Assembly: GCF_016808335.1 (NCBI RefSeq)
Contig: NC_053150.1
Location: forward strand, 24,448,538 to 24,512,537
Source: Panicum virgatum
Lineage: Eukaryota > Streptophyta > Magnoliopsida > Poales > Poaceae
Length of the DNA: 64,000 nucleotides
Reading direction: 5' to 3'
A program made the position numbers and the translations under genes. The notes under the pieces were generated by a model that did not search any database, had not been told where the DNA came from, and worked only from the letters and a program-made list of their open reading frames with translations. Numbering within the stretch: the first letter of the stretch is position 1; each line of letters begins with the position of its first letter. Of this stretch, positions 32,908-45,540 are shown piece after piece.

Positions 32908-35787
32908 TCTTGTAACTTCGCTAGTTGTTCATCACACTTCCGTAGGTGAGATGACTAGCAAACTCACTACGAGGCCTTTACAAAGAATCTCGTTGGTAAG
33001 GAGTAACCGCGAGGGTGGATCGGCGACTATGGAGCAGGTCTAGTGAGCGTCAAGACACAGAAGCACAGACGAGGCCACTCAGTACGAGGGCCATAGAAGC
33101 TTACCTCCCCTGCCCCGCAGGTAAGTTACTCCAAACCAAAAAGACCTAATTAGTAAGCCAAGACCGTACCATTCTAGTCTTGTGGTAGTGCTGTTGTCCC
33201 AGGTTGTCGCTCTATGAACCGGTCCTTATGGAGAGTGGCCAACCCAGCACTAAGCACCGTGCTGGCCCCCTAAACCATGTTTCTAACAATAACCAATTTT
33301 TAACGGGATGTGAGCCAATCAAGCATAGATCACAGAGGGCCACTCCCAGAATTAAGTTGCATATACTATTAATCAAATTAATTAAAAAGGACCAAGTGTG
33401 TTATAGCGCGGCACCTAACACAACTAACCAAAATGCAACCCAAGGGATATATAAAGGATATAAAGTGGCTAGGAAAGTCCTTATAGGCATACAGTATTAA
33501 AATGCAGTATGAAATTGTATTTAAAGGTGATGGGTGTTGTTCATGGTATACTTGCCTTCCTCAAAGTTCTCTTGCTGCTCAAACTGCACTGAAGACGGTG
33601 GCTACTCCGGGTACTGGTACTCCTCCGAAGGATCAACGTCTACTCACGATCCTAACGCCAAAACAAGTCCAGTACATACACATACATGTAAACAAGAGCA
33701 AACACTAAGAAACAGTACAACAATATATAAAAATAGCAAACAAAACTGAGCTAGAACTATTCTACGCGTTACAATGATTGCGTGGACATAAAAACACCTA
33801 GAATGGAGCTAGAACGCGAAAACTAGGCTTAAAACAGGGTCTAGGGGCTTTTCTGCAAGAAAAACTAAGTTTCTAGGGGTTTTCTGCAAAAAAACCAGGG
33901 ACCTATACGTAATTAAAGGGTAGATCTAGGGTCTAACTCGCAAAACTATAGGGGCTAGATGGCGGGTTCTATTTCTGGAAAGCTCAGGGTCCTAATCGTT
34001 AAAAATCGGACCTAACTGGAATTATTTTTGAACTATGCTGGACTGCGGGTTAATTTTGAAGAAAAGCAGGGTCTCTTTTGCAAAGTAGCAGGCGCTGACC
34101 GTTTTTTGGTTTATCTGACTTCGGCCCAACCGGATCCAGACCGTAGGATGCCGATCCGGCGGTCCAGAATGCCCGAGCGAGGGCCGCGGCGGCGCGGTTC
34201 GCCGGCGCGAGGGTCCACGGCAGCGAGTTCGCCGGCGTAGGCCGAAGTTGGCCATCCTGGGCTGGCTTGGCTTGATTTTTTGGCCGGGAAGCACGAGCGT
34301 GGTTCGGCGAACACCACCCTGGGCTCGAGAAGATGCGTGGGGGCTCCGCCGAGGTGGGCGATGGTGTAGGGTGGCGCTGGTCGCCGGGGTTCGCCGGTGT
34401 AGGCCGAGATCGGCCCCCACGGCCGGGTTACGGCTTAATCCCGGCTCGGAACGGTATGCGCAACATGCTGAACGTGAACATGGGCTCTGAGCAGTGCTGC
34501 AGCGGCTGGAAAGGGCACTCCATGGCGGCGCGGCCATCGCGCTCTGGCGAGGCGGTGCAGGGGCGCTGGCATGCCAAAGGAGGGAGGGTAAGAGGCTGGC
34601 GAGAGTCCTCACCATCCCGTGAAGCGCCCGCGGTGCTTGAATTCGACGCAGAGGGCTTGCGGCAGCGGATCCTCGGCGGTGTGGCGGGTCGGTGAAGTTC
34701 CGGCGAGCGATTCCCGCGCGGAGCTTGGAGTAGGGGCGTAGAGAACGTCCGGCATCGACCTCCTCCACCTCGCGATGCTCCTGCAGTGCGCGGTGGCCGG
34801 AGAGGGGCGCTAGGGAGGTGGGTCTACGGTGGCGCAGCGGCGGTTCTCGAGCGTAAGGCTCTACGACGGCGGCACTAGGGTTACCGGGCTGGGATCACAG
34901 GGGCAAATTAAAGGAGAGGCCGGTGATCATGGGCGGGCGTGCGCACTGGGGAAGGCCATGGTGATCGCGGCCGTGATCCGTGCTAGGAAAGTGGATCGTA
35001 CAACCGCTCGGCGCAATCCCGGGCTTCTGGGATTGCGGCCTCTAGAAGGAAGGGGTGCGGCGGTGCTGACCAGAGGATCCGCAGGGTTGGGATGGCCCAC
35101 GGGTAGGGAACTCGGGCGCGGCTGGTCCAGCGGGCAGGGAGGCGCAGCAACGCGGAGCAGCACAGAGGAGCGGGCGTCACGGCGGGGAAGAAGGGCCTGA
35201 CCGGTGGGGTCATTGCGTCTCGGGTCTATCGGGTCCCGGGCGCGGCTTCTAGAAGGTCGGGGGCGTGCGGAGATCTGGCGTGCTGCCCCCTGGGTGGAGC
35301 GGTCCACGGCGCAAAGGAGGGGGCTCGAGCGCGGCGGTCCCGCGAGCAGAGACGCGGCTTGGGGAAAAAGAAGGGGAGGGGAAAGGGATGACAGGTGGGC
35401 CCTACCTGTCAGTCGCATGCGCACGCGACGCGGGCTACGGAAACTGGCTGGGGCGAGGATGCGGAAACGGGCTGAGTGCGAGAGAGGGGGAGTGGGCCGG
35501 GTTGGCTGCTGGGCCCGGTTGGGATTTTCTATTTTCTTTTCCTCTTTCTCTTCTCTTTTCTTTTTCAAACTACACTCAAATCTAATTTGAATTCAAATCC
35601 TATGCACTCAAACAATTAAAACTTATGCACCAGCATGAATGCACAAACATGTTTATTCTAGAAAAATTTTAATTACTCGCGAAAGAAAATTAAATTAAAT
35701 GCAAGGCTAAGCATATAAATCTTAGAAAATTAAATAAAGCCAATTAAATTTATTATTAAATGCTGAAATTTAAATTAGGGTATTACA
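32908..35787 (-). repeat. 3' LTR of element A, truncated
   Basis: Homologous to 38613-41481, from CGCTAGTTGTTCATCACACT to AGGGTATTACA at 35787. The part matching 37912-38612 is absent. Contains AT-rich, GC-rich (34100-35520, CG-dense) and AT-rich zones in order. The long Arg/Pro-rich open frames on both strands arise from composition. Confidence 0.88.
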
Positions 35788-36004
35788 AATCCTACCCCCT
35801 TACAGGAATCTCATCCCGAGATTCTGGGCTGGCTAGCAAAGAGAAAGAAGGATGGGATTAAATTCTACTCACTCCTGAGTCGGGATCTCATACACACATG
35901 TCTTGAGTTGGCAGTATGTTGAATCTCATGCTCAATTTGCTCTCCTGACAAGGTCTGGACCTTTACCACTCTTTTGGTAGGATGCATCACAAGTTTGTAT
36001 CGAA
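35788..36004 (-). other. Element A 3' internal end and polypurine tract
   Basis: The minus strand reads CTGTAAGGGGGTAGGATT directly before LTR start TGTAATACCC. The rest (35806-36004) has no clear coding. Confidence 0.7.
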
Positions 36005-36388
36005 CTAACCAATTTGACCCAGAATAATGTCGATTCCTGTTGACTCCATCACAATAAGGTCCTCAGGAAAGGTTGCCTCGCCTATCCTCATGCTGACTCG
36101 AGGACATATGTAATTGGAGATCTGTTCTTTTCCTGATGATTTGACGACCATTCTCTTCCTCATGGGAAGCTTCAATATCTCATGCTTAGCAGCAAACTGT
36201 GTGCTAATGACACGAGGATCTATCAACACTAAGGCTGGAAATGAGTTGACTAGAAGCATACCAAGAATGACTGGACTATCATCCTGAATGGTTTCCGCTG
36301 ACACATGGTGAACTCTACCCTGGAGGTACTCTTTTGGTCCCTTCTTGGATTGCTCATGCTTTGTACGATCACTGCATACTGGTATCAC
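36005..36388 (-). pseudogene. Element A aspartic protease fragment
   Basis: Minus-strand frame of about 128 residues: SPVILGMLLVNSFPALVLID, then KHEILKLPM, and IDIILGQIG at the end. This is the layout of a Gypsy protease up to the ILGMDW motif. The catalytic DSGA reads DPRV, so the Ser-Gly of the active-site loop is lost, and pol stops here: no RT follows. Confidence 0.8.
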
Positions 36389-36488
36389 CTGCTGCTGATC
36401 CTGATCATTCTGGGCATCTTGCTTAGAGCAGTTCCCGGAAATAAGGTGGGTCTCGTCACCACTGGTACGCGGGATTGGGGGAAAGGTC

Positions 36489-36875
36489 CTAGACTGGTGC
36501 TACCGGTGGTAGGTGATTCTGTGGACAACTTTTGGCATAATGACCTTCTTGCCTGCATTGGTAGCACAGGTAGCGGCGGTGAATGGCGCTACATGGTTGA
36601 CATCCCTGTGAACTTAACATCCCATCTTGCATTATTTCTGCTGCTTGCTTTTTGGGCTCCTTGCAATCGCGTGGCTGAATCACATTCATAGTGATAGTCA
36701 ACCCATCAACATAATCATAGAGTGCTTGGTTCTTGACCTGTGTATCTCTAGAGCACTCAGGATCCTTTCTCTTCTGGATGGTCTGTAGCTCATCGACCGA
36801 TGGGGAGTCAAGGAAAAGGGAATCCTCTGCTAGCTGCTCTTGAGGGGACATCTTTCTCTTTGTACTGGAGAACAA
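36489..36875 (-). pseudogene. Element A gag C-terminal fragment with zinc knuckle
   Basis: Minus-strand frame with CYQCRQEGHYAKSCPQ, a complete CX2CX4HX4C zinc knuckle near 36530-36570, the RNA-binding end of Gypsy gag. No capsid domain is visible upstream, so most of gag is missing. Confidence 0.8.
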
Positions 36876-37321
36876 CCTCTGGTTCCTCCTAGTTGTGGCT
36901 TCATCTTCAGTCGCACGAACTTGACGACAAGGAACGCCATAGAATTGGCAACACGGGCAAGCTTTCTCACCATTCTATAGGTGGTATGTTGTTTACGAAG
37001 ACTGATCTAGTACCGTTATCGGCTGCTCCATGGAAACTGTTGCATGAACACTATCACCCATTGCACTGTCTCCAAGGCCTTTTAGTTCTGCCGACATCTG
37101 AGCTGGGATAAAGGAAACACAGATTGGTAAGGTCAAGGAAGTGAGAAAAACCCCACTATGTAAGGTTCTATCTTATTTAGACAACAGTGCCCAAGCATCA
37201 CTGCTGCTAACTCCAGATAGGGGTTACATAAATCTGAAAAAGGGAGCTATAGCATAACTCTTCTGCCTCATCTGAGAGATTCTCAAATCCTCCTGTACTA
37301 TCTGTAGGCCGGGGTGTCACA

Positions 37322-37338
37322 TCCCTACCCCCTTACAG
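37322..37338 (-). other. Second PPT/LTR-start junction inside element A
   Basis: The minus strand reads CTGTAAGGGGGTAGGGA then TGTGACACCCCGGCC from 37321 leftward, nearly the same as the true PPT-LTR junction at 35787/35805. It marks a partial LTR copy of a related family in the interior of A. Confidence 0.7.
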
Positions 37339-37896
37339 AAACCGACGTCCTCGTCGGTGAATCCCTGGATATCACATCCTCTTCGCACTATCCTTCTTCT
37401 CAACAAGCAAGACAGGAGAAACCCAAGGCATGATAAGGTAGAGAGGATAGAGTGGATGGTTTTACCCCCAACGATCTAACTCAATTTTATTAATTGATTA
37501 AACTTTAACTTAAGACTGGTTTTCATTAAACAAATTTAACTACTAAGCTATGCAATCAACCAAAGATCCAAATCAAACATTTGCATAATCACAAGCATTC
37601 AAATTTACACTTTAGCTGAGTTTAACACACAACTCAATTAACACAACGTGTCGCAGAACGTTCTATCGTGCTATTATAAAGGGGTCATTTAGCATACACC
37701 TATGATGGTCAGTCGACTTACTTCAGGCCAGAGATCTACGAAAACAATTCTATAGAGAAAAATCAAGGCAAGACGAGTAAAAATCTCAGAATTCAAGGAA
37801 TATAATAGCAAAATAGTTTCAGCAGACAAGGCTTAGAGAGAAGAAGACCTAAAACTCGACCAGTTCTATCTAGGCTTTCGTCCTACAGTCGATATG
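37339..37896 (-). other. Element A leader region
   Basis: AT-rich untranslated sequence between the PBS and the inner PPT-like junction. No coding signal. It contains GACGTCCTCGTCGGTG near 37346. Confidence 0.5.
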
Positions 37897-37908
37897 GCTC
37901 TGATACCA
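37897..37908 (-). promoter_or_regulatory. Primer-binding site of element A
   Basis: TGGTATCAGAGC on the minus strand, three bases inside the 5' LTR end; complementary to initiator tRNA-Met. It proves minus orientation for A. Confidence 0.92.
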
Positions 37909-37911
37909 CTC

Positions 37912-40900
37912 TATAACACCCGTATTATAAAAGGACATAAACCGAGCAATCATATACGTGCCAGGATCAAGTCACACGTATATACAACAGAATGAACAAT
38001 ATATCACAGCACATATCACGTAAAAAGATATAATAAAGCGAGTACGAATGTTATTTATTACATTAATGACAAAATGTCTGATACAGCGGAAGCGCAAAAA
38101 CATATACAAAAACTCTCGGAAGCTGGGCGCCACAGGGACGTCGACTGGGAGACGAACGCCTAGAAGTTCTCGTACTCCTGGTAGCTCCGGGTGAACTCCT
38201 CCGCGTCGGCAGGAACTGAGCAACAGTAGAGTATCCCCAAAGAGAACAAGAGGAAAAAGAGTAGAGTAGGCAAAAGTGAGTGCACAACTTGTACTCAACA
38301 AGTATAACACAAACTACGAGGCTCTAAGGTTGGCTGACTCAACTGCATTAGCTTTTAATCTTGGCAAGGTTTTATTAAAGCTATTTACTACAATTTGATG
38401 AGTTACCATACCCCAGTTATATAGTAATTAATCAGAATTAATTATGAACTACTGAGAACCAAACCAAACCACCCGGGGAACCCCCCCTAATCAAAGGAAG
38501 ATAACCCCACTAATCAAAAGGAGGATCTGGGCCGCTCATGACCGTGAGCACGGCTAGTATACCAGTTTTACACTCTGCAGAGGTTGCACATCTTTACCCA
38601 CAAGCCGTGAGCTACGCTAGTTGTTCATCACACTTCCGTAGGTGAGATGACGAGCAAACTCACTACGAGGCCTTTACAAAGAATCTCGTTGGTAAGGAGT
38701 AACCGCGGGGGTGGATCGGCGACTTGGAGCAGGTCTAGTGGGCGTCAAGACACAGAAGCACAGACGAGGCCACTCAGTACGAGGGCCATAGAAGCTTACC
38801 TCCCCTGCCCCGCAGGTAAGTTACTCCAAACCAAAAAGACCTAATTAGTAAGCCAAGACCGTCCCATTCCAGTCTTGTGGTAGCGCTGTTATCCCAGGTT
38901 GTCGCTCTATGAACCGGTCCTTATGGAGAGTGGCCAACCCAGCACTAAGCACCGTGCTGGCCCCATAAACCATGTTTCTAACAATAACCAATTTTTAACG
39001 GGATGTGAGCCAATCAAGCACAGATCACAGAGGGCCACTCCCAGAATTAAGTTGCATATACTATTAATCAAATTAATTAAAAAGGACCAAGTGTGTTATA
39101 GTGCGGCACCTAACACAACTAACCAAAATGCAACCCAAGGGATATATAAAGGATATAAAGTGGCTAGGAAAGTCCTTATAGGCATACAGTATTAAAATGC
39201 AGTATGAAATTGTATTTAAAGGTGATGGGTGTTGTTCATGGTATACTTGCCTTCCTCAAAGTTCTCTTGCTGCTCAAACTGCTCTGAAGACGGTGGCTGC
39301 TCCGGGTATTGGTACTCCTCCGAAGGATCAACGTCTACTCACGATCCTAACGCCAAAACAAGTCCAGTACATACACATACATGCAAACAAGAGCAAACAC
39401 TAAGAAACAGTACAACAATATATAAAAATAGCAAACAAAACTGAGCTAGAACTATTCTACGCGTTACAACGATTGCGTGGACTTAAAAACACCTAGAACG
39501 GAGCGAGAACGCGAAAACTAGGCTTAAAACAGGGTCTAGGGGCTTTTCTGCAAGAAAAACTACGTTTCTAGGGGTTTTCTGCAAAAAAACCAGGGACCTA
39601 TACGTAATTAAAGGGTAGATCAAGGGTCTAACTCTCAAAACTACAGGGGCTGGATGGCGGGTTCTATTTCTGGAAAGCTCAGGGTCCTAATCGTTAAAAA
39701 TCGGACCTAACTGGAATTATTTTTGAACTATGCTGGACTGCGGCTTAATTTTGAAGAAAAGCAGGGTCTCTTTTGGAAAGTAGCGGGCGCTGACCGTTTT
39801 CTGGTTTATCTGACTTCGGCCCAACCGGATCCTGACCGTAGGATGCGATCCGGCGGTCCAGGATGCCCGAGCGAGGGCCGCGGCGGCGCGGGTCGCCGGT
39901 GCGAGAGTCCACGACGGCGAGTTCGCCAGCGTAGGCCGAAGTTGGCCGTCCGGGACTGGTTTGGCTTGATTTTTTGGCCGGGAAGCACGAGCGTGGTTCG
40001 ACGAACACCACCCTGGGCTCGAGAAGATGCGTGGGGGCTCCGGCGAGGTGGGCGGCGGTGCAGGGCGGCGCTGGTCGCCAGGGTTCGCCGGTGTAGGCCG
40101 AGATCGGCCCCCACAGCCGGGTTACGCCCTGATCCCGGCTCGAAATGGTATGCGCAGCATGCTGAACGCGAACACGGGCTCTGACCAGTGCTGCAGCGAC
40201 TGGAAAGGGCAGGCCACGGCGGCGCGGCCATCGCGCTCCGGCGAGGCGGTGCAGGGGCGCTGGCGTGCCAAAGGAGGGAGGGTAAGAGGCTGGTGAGAGT
40301 CCTCACCATCCCGTGAAGCGCTCGCGGTGCTTGAATTCGACGCAGAGGGCTTGCGGCGGCGGATCCTCGGCGGTGTGGCGGGTCGGTGAAGTTCCGGCGA
40401 GCGATTCCCGCGCGGAGCTTGGAGTAGGGGCGGAGAGAACGGACGGCATCGACCTCCTCCACCTCGCGATGCTCCTGTGGCGCTCGGTGGCCGGAGAGGG
40501 GCGCTGAGGAGGTGGGTCTACGGTGGCGCAGCGGCGGTTCTCGAGCGTAAGGCTCTACGGCGGTGGCGCTAGGGTTACCGGGCTGGGATCACAAGCGCAA
40601 ATTAAAGGAGAGGCCGGTGATAATGGGCGGGCGTGCGCGCTGGGGAAGGCCACGGTGATCGCGGCTGTGATCCGTGCTAGGAAAGCGGATCGCGCAACCG
40701 CTCAGCGCGATCCCGGGCTTCTGGGATTGCGGCCTCTAGAAGGAAGGGGTGCGGTGGTGCTAACCAGAGGGTCCACAGGGTTGGGATGGCCCATGGGCTG
40801 GGAACTCGGGCGCGGCTAGTCCACGGGTAGGGAGGCGCGGCAACGCGGAGCAGCGCAAAGGAGCGGGCGTCACGGTGGGGAAGAAGGGCCTAACCGGTAG

Positions 40901-41481
40901 GGTCGTTGCGTCTCGGGTCTATCGGGTCCCGGGCGCGGCTTCTAGAAGGTCGGGGGCGTGCGGAGATCTGGCGTGCGGCCCCCTGGGTGGAGTGGTCCAC
41001 GGCACAGAGGAGGGGGCTCGAGCGCGGCGGTCCCGCGAGCAGAGACGCGGCGTGGGGAAAAAGAAGGGGAGGGGAAAGGGATGACAGGTGGGCCCTACCT
41101 GTCAGTCGCATACACGCGCGACGCGGGCTGCGGAAACTGGGCTGGGTCGAGGATGCGGAAACGGGCCGAGTGCGGGAGAGGGGGGAGTGGGCCGGGTCGG
41201 CTGCTGGGCCCGGTTGGGATTTTCTGTTTTCTTTTCCTCTTTCTCTTCTCTTTTCTTTTTCAAACTACACTCAAATCTAATTTGAATTCAAATCATATGC
41301 ACTCAAACAATTAAAACTTATGCACCAGCATGAATGCACAAACATGTTTATTCTAGAAAAAATTTAATTACTCGTGGAAAAAATTAAATTAAATGCAAGG
41401 CTAAGCATATAAATCTTAGAAAATTAAATAAAGCCAATTAAATTTATTATTAAATTCTGAAATTCAAATTAGGGTGTTACA
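37912..41481 (-). repeat. 5' LTR of element A, full length (3570 bp)
   Basis: On the minus strand starts TGTAACACCCTAATTTGAAT (41481 leftward) and ends GGGTGTTATA (37912), inverted TGTAACACCC termini with one change. In a sampled stretch (38640-38760) it differs from the 3' LTR by about four changes. Zones: AT-rich, GC-rich (39800-41200), AT-rich, then a hairpin (38278-38296) and an exon-like block (38160-38215). Confidence 0.9.
38160..38296 (-). other. Hairpin plus exon-like block in LTR A
   Basis: On the minus strand GAGTAC ... GTGCACTC (38291-38296 with 38278-38285) is followed by a pyrimidine-rich stretch ending CAG (38216-38218) and a short open block PADAEEFTRSYQEYENF-stop (TAG 38160-38162). 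Same order as in LTRs D and F. Confidence 0.55.
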
Positions 41482-41609
41482 TGGTGTCGAGCGAGCCCTG
41501 ATGCACGATCTTTCCTTACCTTTGCCCTTCGCTCTTAGCTCTCTCTGTTTTCCACTGCCCTTCGTCTGCTGTCCTTCGTTGTGTCTTCCCGACGGCTTCG
41601 CTCAAAGAG

Positions 41610-44600
41610 ATGGCGCCTCGCACTACTGAGAAGCCACCTCCCACTCGTGCATTGGGTTACAGCCATGTGACCCCCGAAGTCCTCGAAGGGATGATCCTTC
41701 ACGATTTGGTTGACCGCAGCCAGGTGCGGGCTCCGCCTTCTGACTAGGCCTCGGCGAGGCCCAAGCCGGACGAAGTGCTAGTGTTCCGTGACTTCTTCAC
41801 TGCTGGCCTTCGCTTTCCACTGGACCCGGTGATCGTGGACATCTTCCGACTTTTCACGGTCTACCTCCACCAAATGATGCCCACCTCCATCGTCAGGCTT
41901 AACCTCTTCATGTGGCTTTGCGAAGACAGGCCGGGTTGAGCCCACCGCCAAAGCCTTCGCGCACATCTTCCGCATCCACTACCAGCCGAAGTCCATCGTC
42001 GTCACCAAAAAGGACGGCAGCAACGGTGATGCGGAGCCCCAGTACGGGTGCTACACCTTCGCGTTTAGGCAAACAGCCCCGAGCCCCATTCAAGCATACC
42101 GGAACAAGTGGCCTGTAGAATGGACCAACTCCTGGTTCTATCAGAAGATTTGCCTAGACCCAGAGATGAACTCCAGCCCCTGTGGGTTGAGAAGATTCCT
42201 CTTCTTCCGAAGACCCCGGTGGTTGCACCGCCGGACACGGCAGAGGCTAATGCTTTCGTGGCATTGTTGCGGGTGGTGGTGAAGAGCTTCAGCACCCGAG
42301 ATATCGTCGAAGAGGTCTCGGTGTGCCAGTGCTTCGCCATCCGGGAGGGGTGGGCGGTCAGCTCCTGGGCGCCCGAAGAGAAGTGGATCGAAGACATTCT
42401 GATGCCTGACTTTATGGAGAGCTTTGGCCTCCACCGCGACGGTGCATTTTTTTAATCTGTTGTCTTCAACTTTGCTTACAGACGTTGATCCAAAGGCCAT
42501 CGAGGCTGCTACTGACAAATTCGTTGGCCCTGTGGGCAATGTTGAGTACAAGCAATTGATGGAGAAGCTCGGTGGCACTAGGAGGAACCGAGTTTTTAGC
42601 TTCTTCGGAATTGATCCTCCCTGCCGCGACGCCGAGGCAGTGCTGGCGGAGGCCGAAGAAAAGAAATCGTAGAAAGCCGCTGGTGGTGCGGGCACCACTA
42701 GCGCCCTAGAAAAGAAGAAACGGTGAGGAAAAGCCGCCGGCGCGAGTGCGCCGAACCGTCTGAAGCTTCTGGACTCTTCGGCTGGTAGCGTCCGAAGCTT
42801 CGGCTCGGAGATGCTCTAGTCGAAGGGCGACTCCGAAGACGACGTGGAGGAAAAGGAGCATCTCGGAGAGCCTCCTCGTCAATCTCTGACTATTCCCGCT
42901 CCGATTGCGGTGGCTCCCATCATCGTGAGACGTGCGCCCACGCTGGAGTACAGCGTGATGGCAGAAGAAAGCGACGAGGACGAGGGACAAAATGCCTCCC
43001 CTATCCAAGTTGAGTCGCGACCACCCACGACGACTCATGGTGTGCCTCCTACAGGTGCTACTGCCGAGGCCAATGTCCGAGAAGATTCCGAGTCTTCTTC
43101 GACGTCCGGCAACGACGGCGAAGGCAAGCCTCCGGGTGACGCTCCAGAGAAGGCTGCCGTCTCTACCTCGAGCGCGAGCTCGGGCTCTTCGGGCGACAGC
43201 AGTGCCTACCGTGTTAGCAATGCTGATCTACGCGAGGTGGCTGAGACCCTTGATGCCTCGGGAGCCAAAGTTATTGGGGGTCAAGTCATTGGAAGCCTCC
43301 GTTTTGAGAGCTGCAATCGGGAACGCGAGTTCCTGGCGGAGGCCGGGGGGTCCTTCTGCTTCCACCTAATTGAGAAGAGACTGATGAATACCAGGGCGGC
43401 CAATGCCCTGCAGTGCGTGGAGGACCTTGCTTTGAATTCCTTTGTGGCTGCCCGCTGCGCCCGAAGGCAGTTGGAGGCCGAGGCTGGGGCCTCATCGTGT
43501 GTTGCGAAGCTCGAAGAGATGGTCTCCGTCTTACAAAAGGAGAAGAAAGATCTCAAAGCATCACTGGCCTCTGTGTGCATTAGGGCGGAGACCTCTATAA
43601 AGCAACTTGATGAGGGGCGCGACCGGGCAAAAGCTGCCGAAGATGCTGCCGAGACAGCCGAAGAACACGCAAGAGTGCCGAAGAGCTGGTCAAAGCCTTC
43701 CGGCAAGCTGTTACCAACGAGGTCGTTCCCCTTCAGAGCGATGTGCACAGTCTTCTTGAGCGCTTCGGCATCGAAGCCCTGCCACTGGCTGGCGACGACG
43801 CGAGCTCTGTGGAGCCCATTGAGCTCTTCCGTTGGCTGCGATGTTGTGTGGCCATGACCGATTGCGGCAGCCAATTCTTCGGTGAGCTGAACGCCGGCAT
43901 CACGGCCCACTCGCTCATAGCCGCGGTCTACTCTCTGCTCGAAGCCCCGGCGGGTGGCGAAGCCTCTATGTCGAAGACAAGACTTCGCACCCTTTGCGAT
44001 CCCGCTGTGCAGTGGCCGTCCACTGATGAGGTGAAGCCGGAGACGCTGGCAGCTCTTCCCCGCAACATTGCCAAGAATTTCATGGTGACATTCTTCCAAG
44101 AGAAGGGGCGAGAGCTTGTAGCGCACGAAGGAGAACGCATGAAAGTTCAGATAGGTCCGCTATTCGTTTGTTGTTGTCTTCGGCTCTTTTCCACTTGGTG
44201 CTGACATCCGCTGTGTTTAGCTACAAGAGAAGGCTACGGGGTGGGCCGCCGAAGTGTTGAACCTGAGGCGAAGCTCTCTGTCCAACGATGATGGAGACGC
44301 CGAAGGCGAGGCTGGAGCTGGCATGGACGAAGATATTGGAGAGGTGTTAGCCTTTTGAGAGTTGATTTTTGTGGAATGTAATCATAACTCCTGATTAATG
44401 CCTTCGGTGACTGCGCAGGACCCTGCGTCGGAACCTGCACTGATCGCCGAAGGTATATTGCCCTTGCGGATGAGATGTGGGAACTTTGTTATTTCTGGTG
44501 CTATGTGGCACAAGTTTAATGTGAACAGGCCTTGGCTGACCTTCGCTGAGTTCTGGTTGACCAAAGAATGTGCTTATAACCGGCGCAACGTGCAGTCAAA

Positions 44601-44980
44601 GTGTTTTTTTTCATAATTTTACGTGTGACGCGGAGAAGCATCGCGAGATTCTTCGCGATCGTTTTATTCGTCGCGAAGTCAAGCGCATGTTGAATAATGA
44701 TGTTCCGTACTCGCCACCTGCTGGTCTTCTTGAGCCGAAGGCGGAGCCCGTGGAGGAATTCCAAGGGGACTATTACTTCATGTACAAAGAAGAGGGTGCC
44801 TTCGTTCAAGGCGACTGATGGGAGCCATCATTTATTGCAGGGCCAAGATTCGAAGCATATCTCCGAAGTCTGGCCGAAGAGATATTAGACATCGCGGTAC
44901 GCAAAGTCATTGACGAATTGGACCGCATTATATTCGAAGAGGAAGAATCTGTTGTAATGTCGGAGTGAATGGGCGAAGGC
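41610..44980 (+). pseudogene. Antisense gene of element B (Transposase_28-like, coiled coil)
   Basis: Runs opposite to gag-pol, between integrase and the 3' LTR. Start ATG 41610 (MAPRTTEKPPP). The N-terminal part matches the layout of the 'putative gypsy type transposon' (Transposase_28) family: VFRDFFTAGLRFPLDP near 41780, FRQTAPSPIQAYRNKWPVEW near 42065. Further on are acidic and coiled-coil regions (VAKLEEMVSVLQKEKKDLKA near 43500) and C-terminal blocks to ~44970, probably as several exons. Breaks: TAG 41745, frameshifts near 41935, 42170 and 43670, and several stops. Function unknown; such ORFs are typical of Tat elements. Confidence 0.75.
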
Positions 44981-45094
44981 CCTATGTAATTTTTATGTTG
45001 CACTATAAAAAGAAACCATTGTGTAATATTGGTCGAAGCTCCTGTGTGTAATTTCTGATTTCGAAGCGCCACCCCTAACGATGGAATTTTTCGA

Positions 45095-45456
45095 TCCTCC
45101 GAGGATGCATTGTATTTTATTTGCAAAGTGCCACCCCCCCTTTTTGCGTTATTAGAGGGCGACTCTTTATGTGAAAGAAGGGGTCTTCGGCTACGCGAAG
45201 GCGCCTTTGTGTTCTTTTTGTGCCAACAGATTTTGTCCCTTCGAGGACGCATTTTATTTTGTTTGCGAAATGCCACCTCCCCCTTTTGCGTCGTTGGAGG
45301 GACATTAGACTGGCGAAGAATATTAGTGGCAAAGCGCCATTCCTAAACTGGCGAAGCCTTATATTAGTGGCGAAGCGCTGTTCCTATTTGCTTCTTGGGG
45401 TGACTCATGGCTGCAAGTACGCAACGTGTTTGTTCGCAAAACACCACCCCCCCCTT
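45095..45456. repeat. Three dispersed copies of a ~50-bp unit in element B
   Basis: Blocks of the form GAGGATGCATTGTATTTTAT ... CACCCCCCC occur at about 45096-45150, 45239-45290 and 45419-45465, each ending in a C-run followed by TTGCGT- or TTGCAT-like text. Confidence 0.75.
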
Positions 45457-45540
45457 GCATTCTTGGAGGAGTGGGGCATGCTACATCCGTTAATCAAATT
45501 GCATGTGCCTTCAGAACTAAGTTCTGAAAGGCTTTTGATA

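Larger units (their letters stand above)
32908..41481 (-). mobile_element. Gypsy element A, non-autonomous, long LTRs, inserted in B
   Basis: Two near-identical LTR copies (32908-35787, truncated; 37912-41481, full) flank only ~2.1 kb of internal sequence. On the minus strand: PBS TGGTATCAGAGC (37897-37908), a gag CCHC fragment, a protease fragment, then polypurine tract AAGGGGGTAGG next to the left LTR. No RT, RNase H or integrase, so it needed proteins from a related element. The left outer end is altered: the first ~700 bases seen in the right LTR are missing and no TSD matching TGGTG (41482-41486) is found. Confidence 0.88.

Noticed and set aside
32908..32913. TGTAAC as the true outer end of A's left LTR
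   Set aside because: It would need an immediate ~690-bp internal deletion and still gives no TSD match; coincidence cannot be excluded.
34022..35568. Long Arg/Pro/Ala-rich open frames on both strands in the LTRs of element A (also 39723-41314)
   Set aside because: They lie in CG-dense LTR sequence, overlap on both strands, and differ between the two LTR copies by frameshifts; composition explains them.
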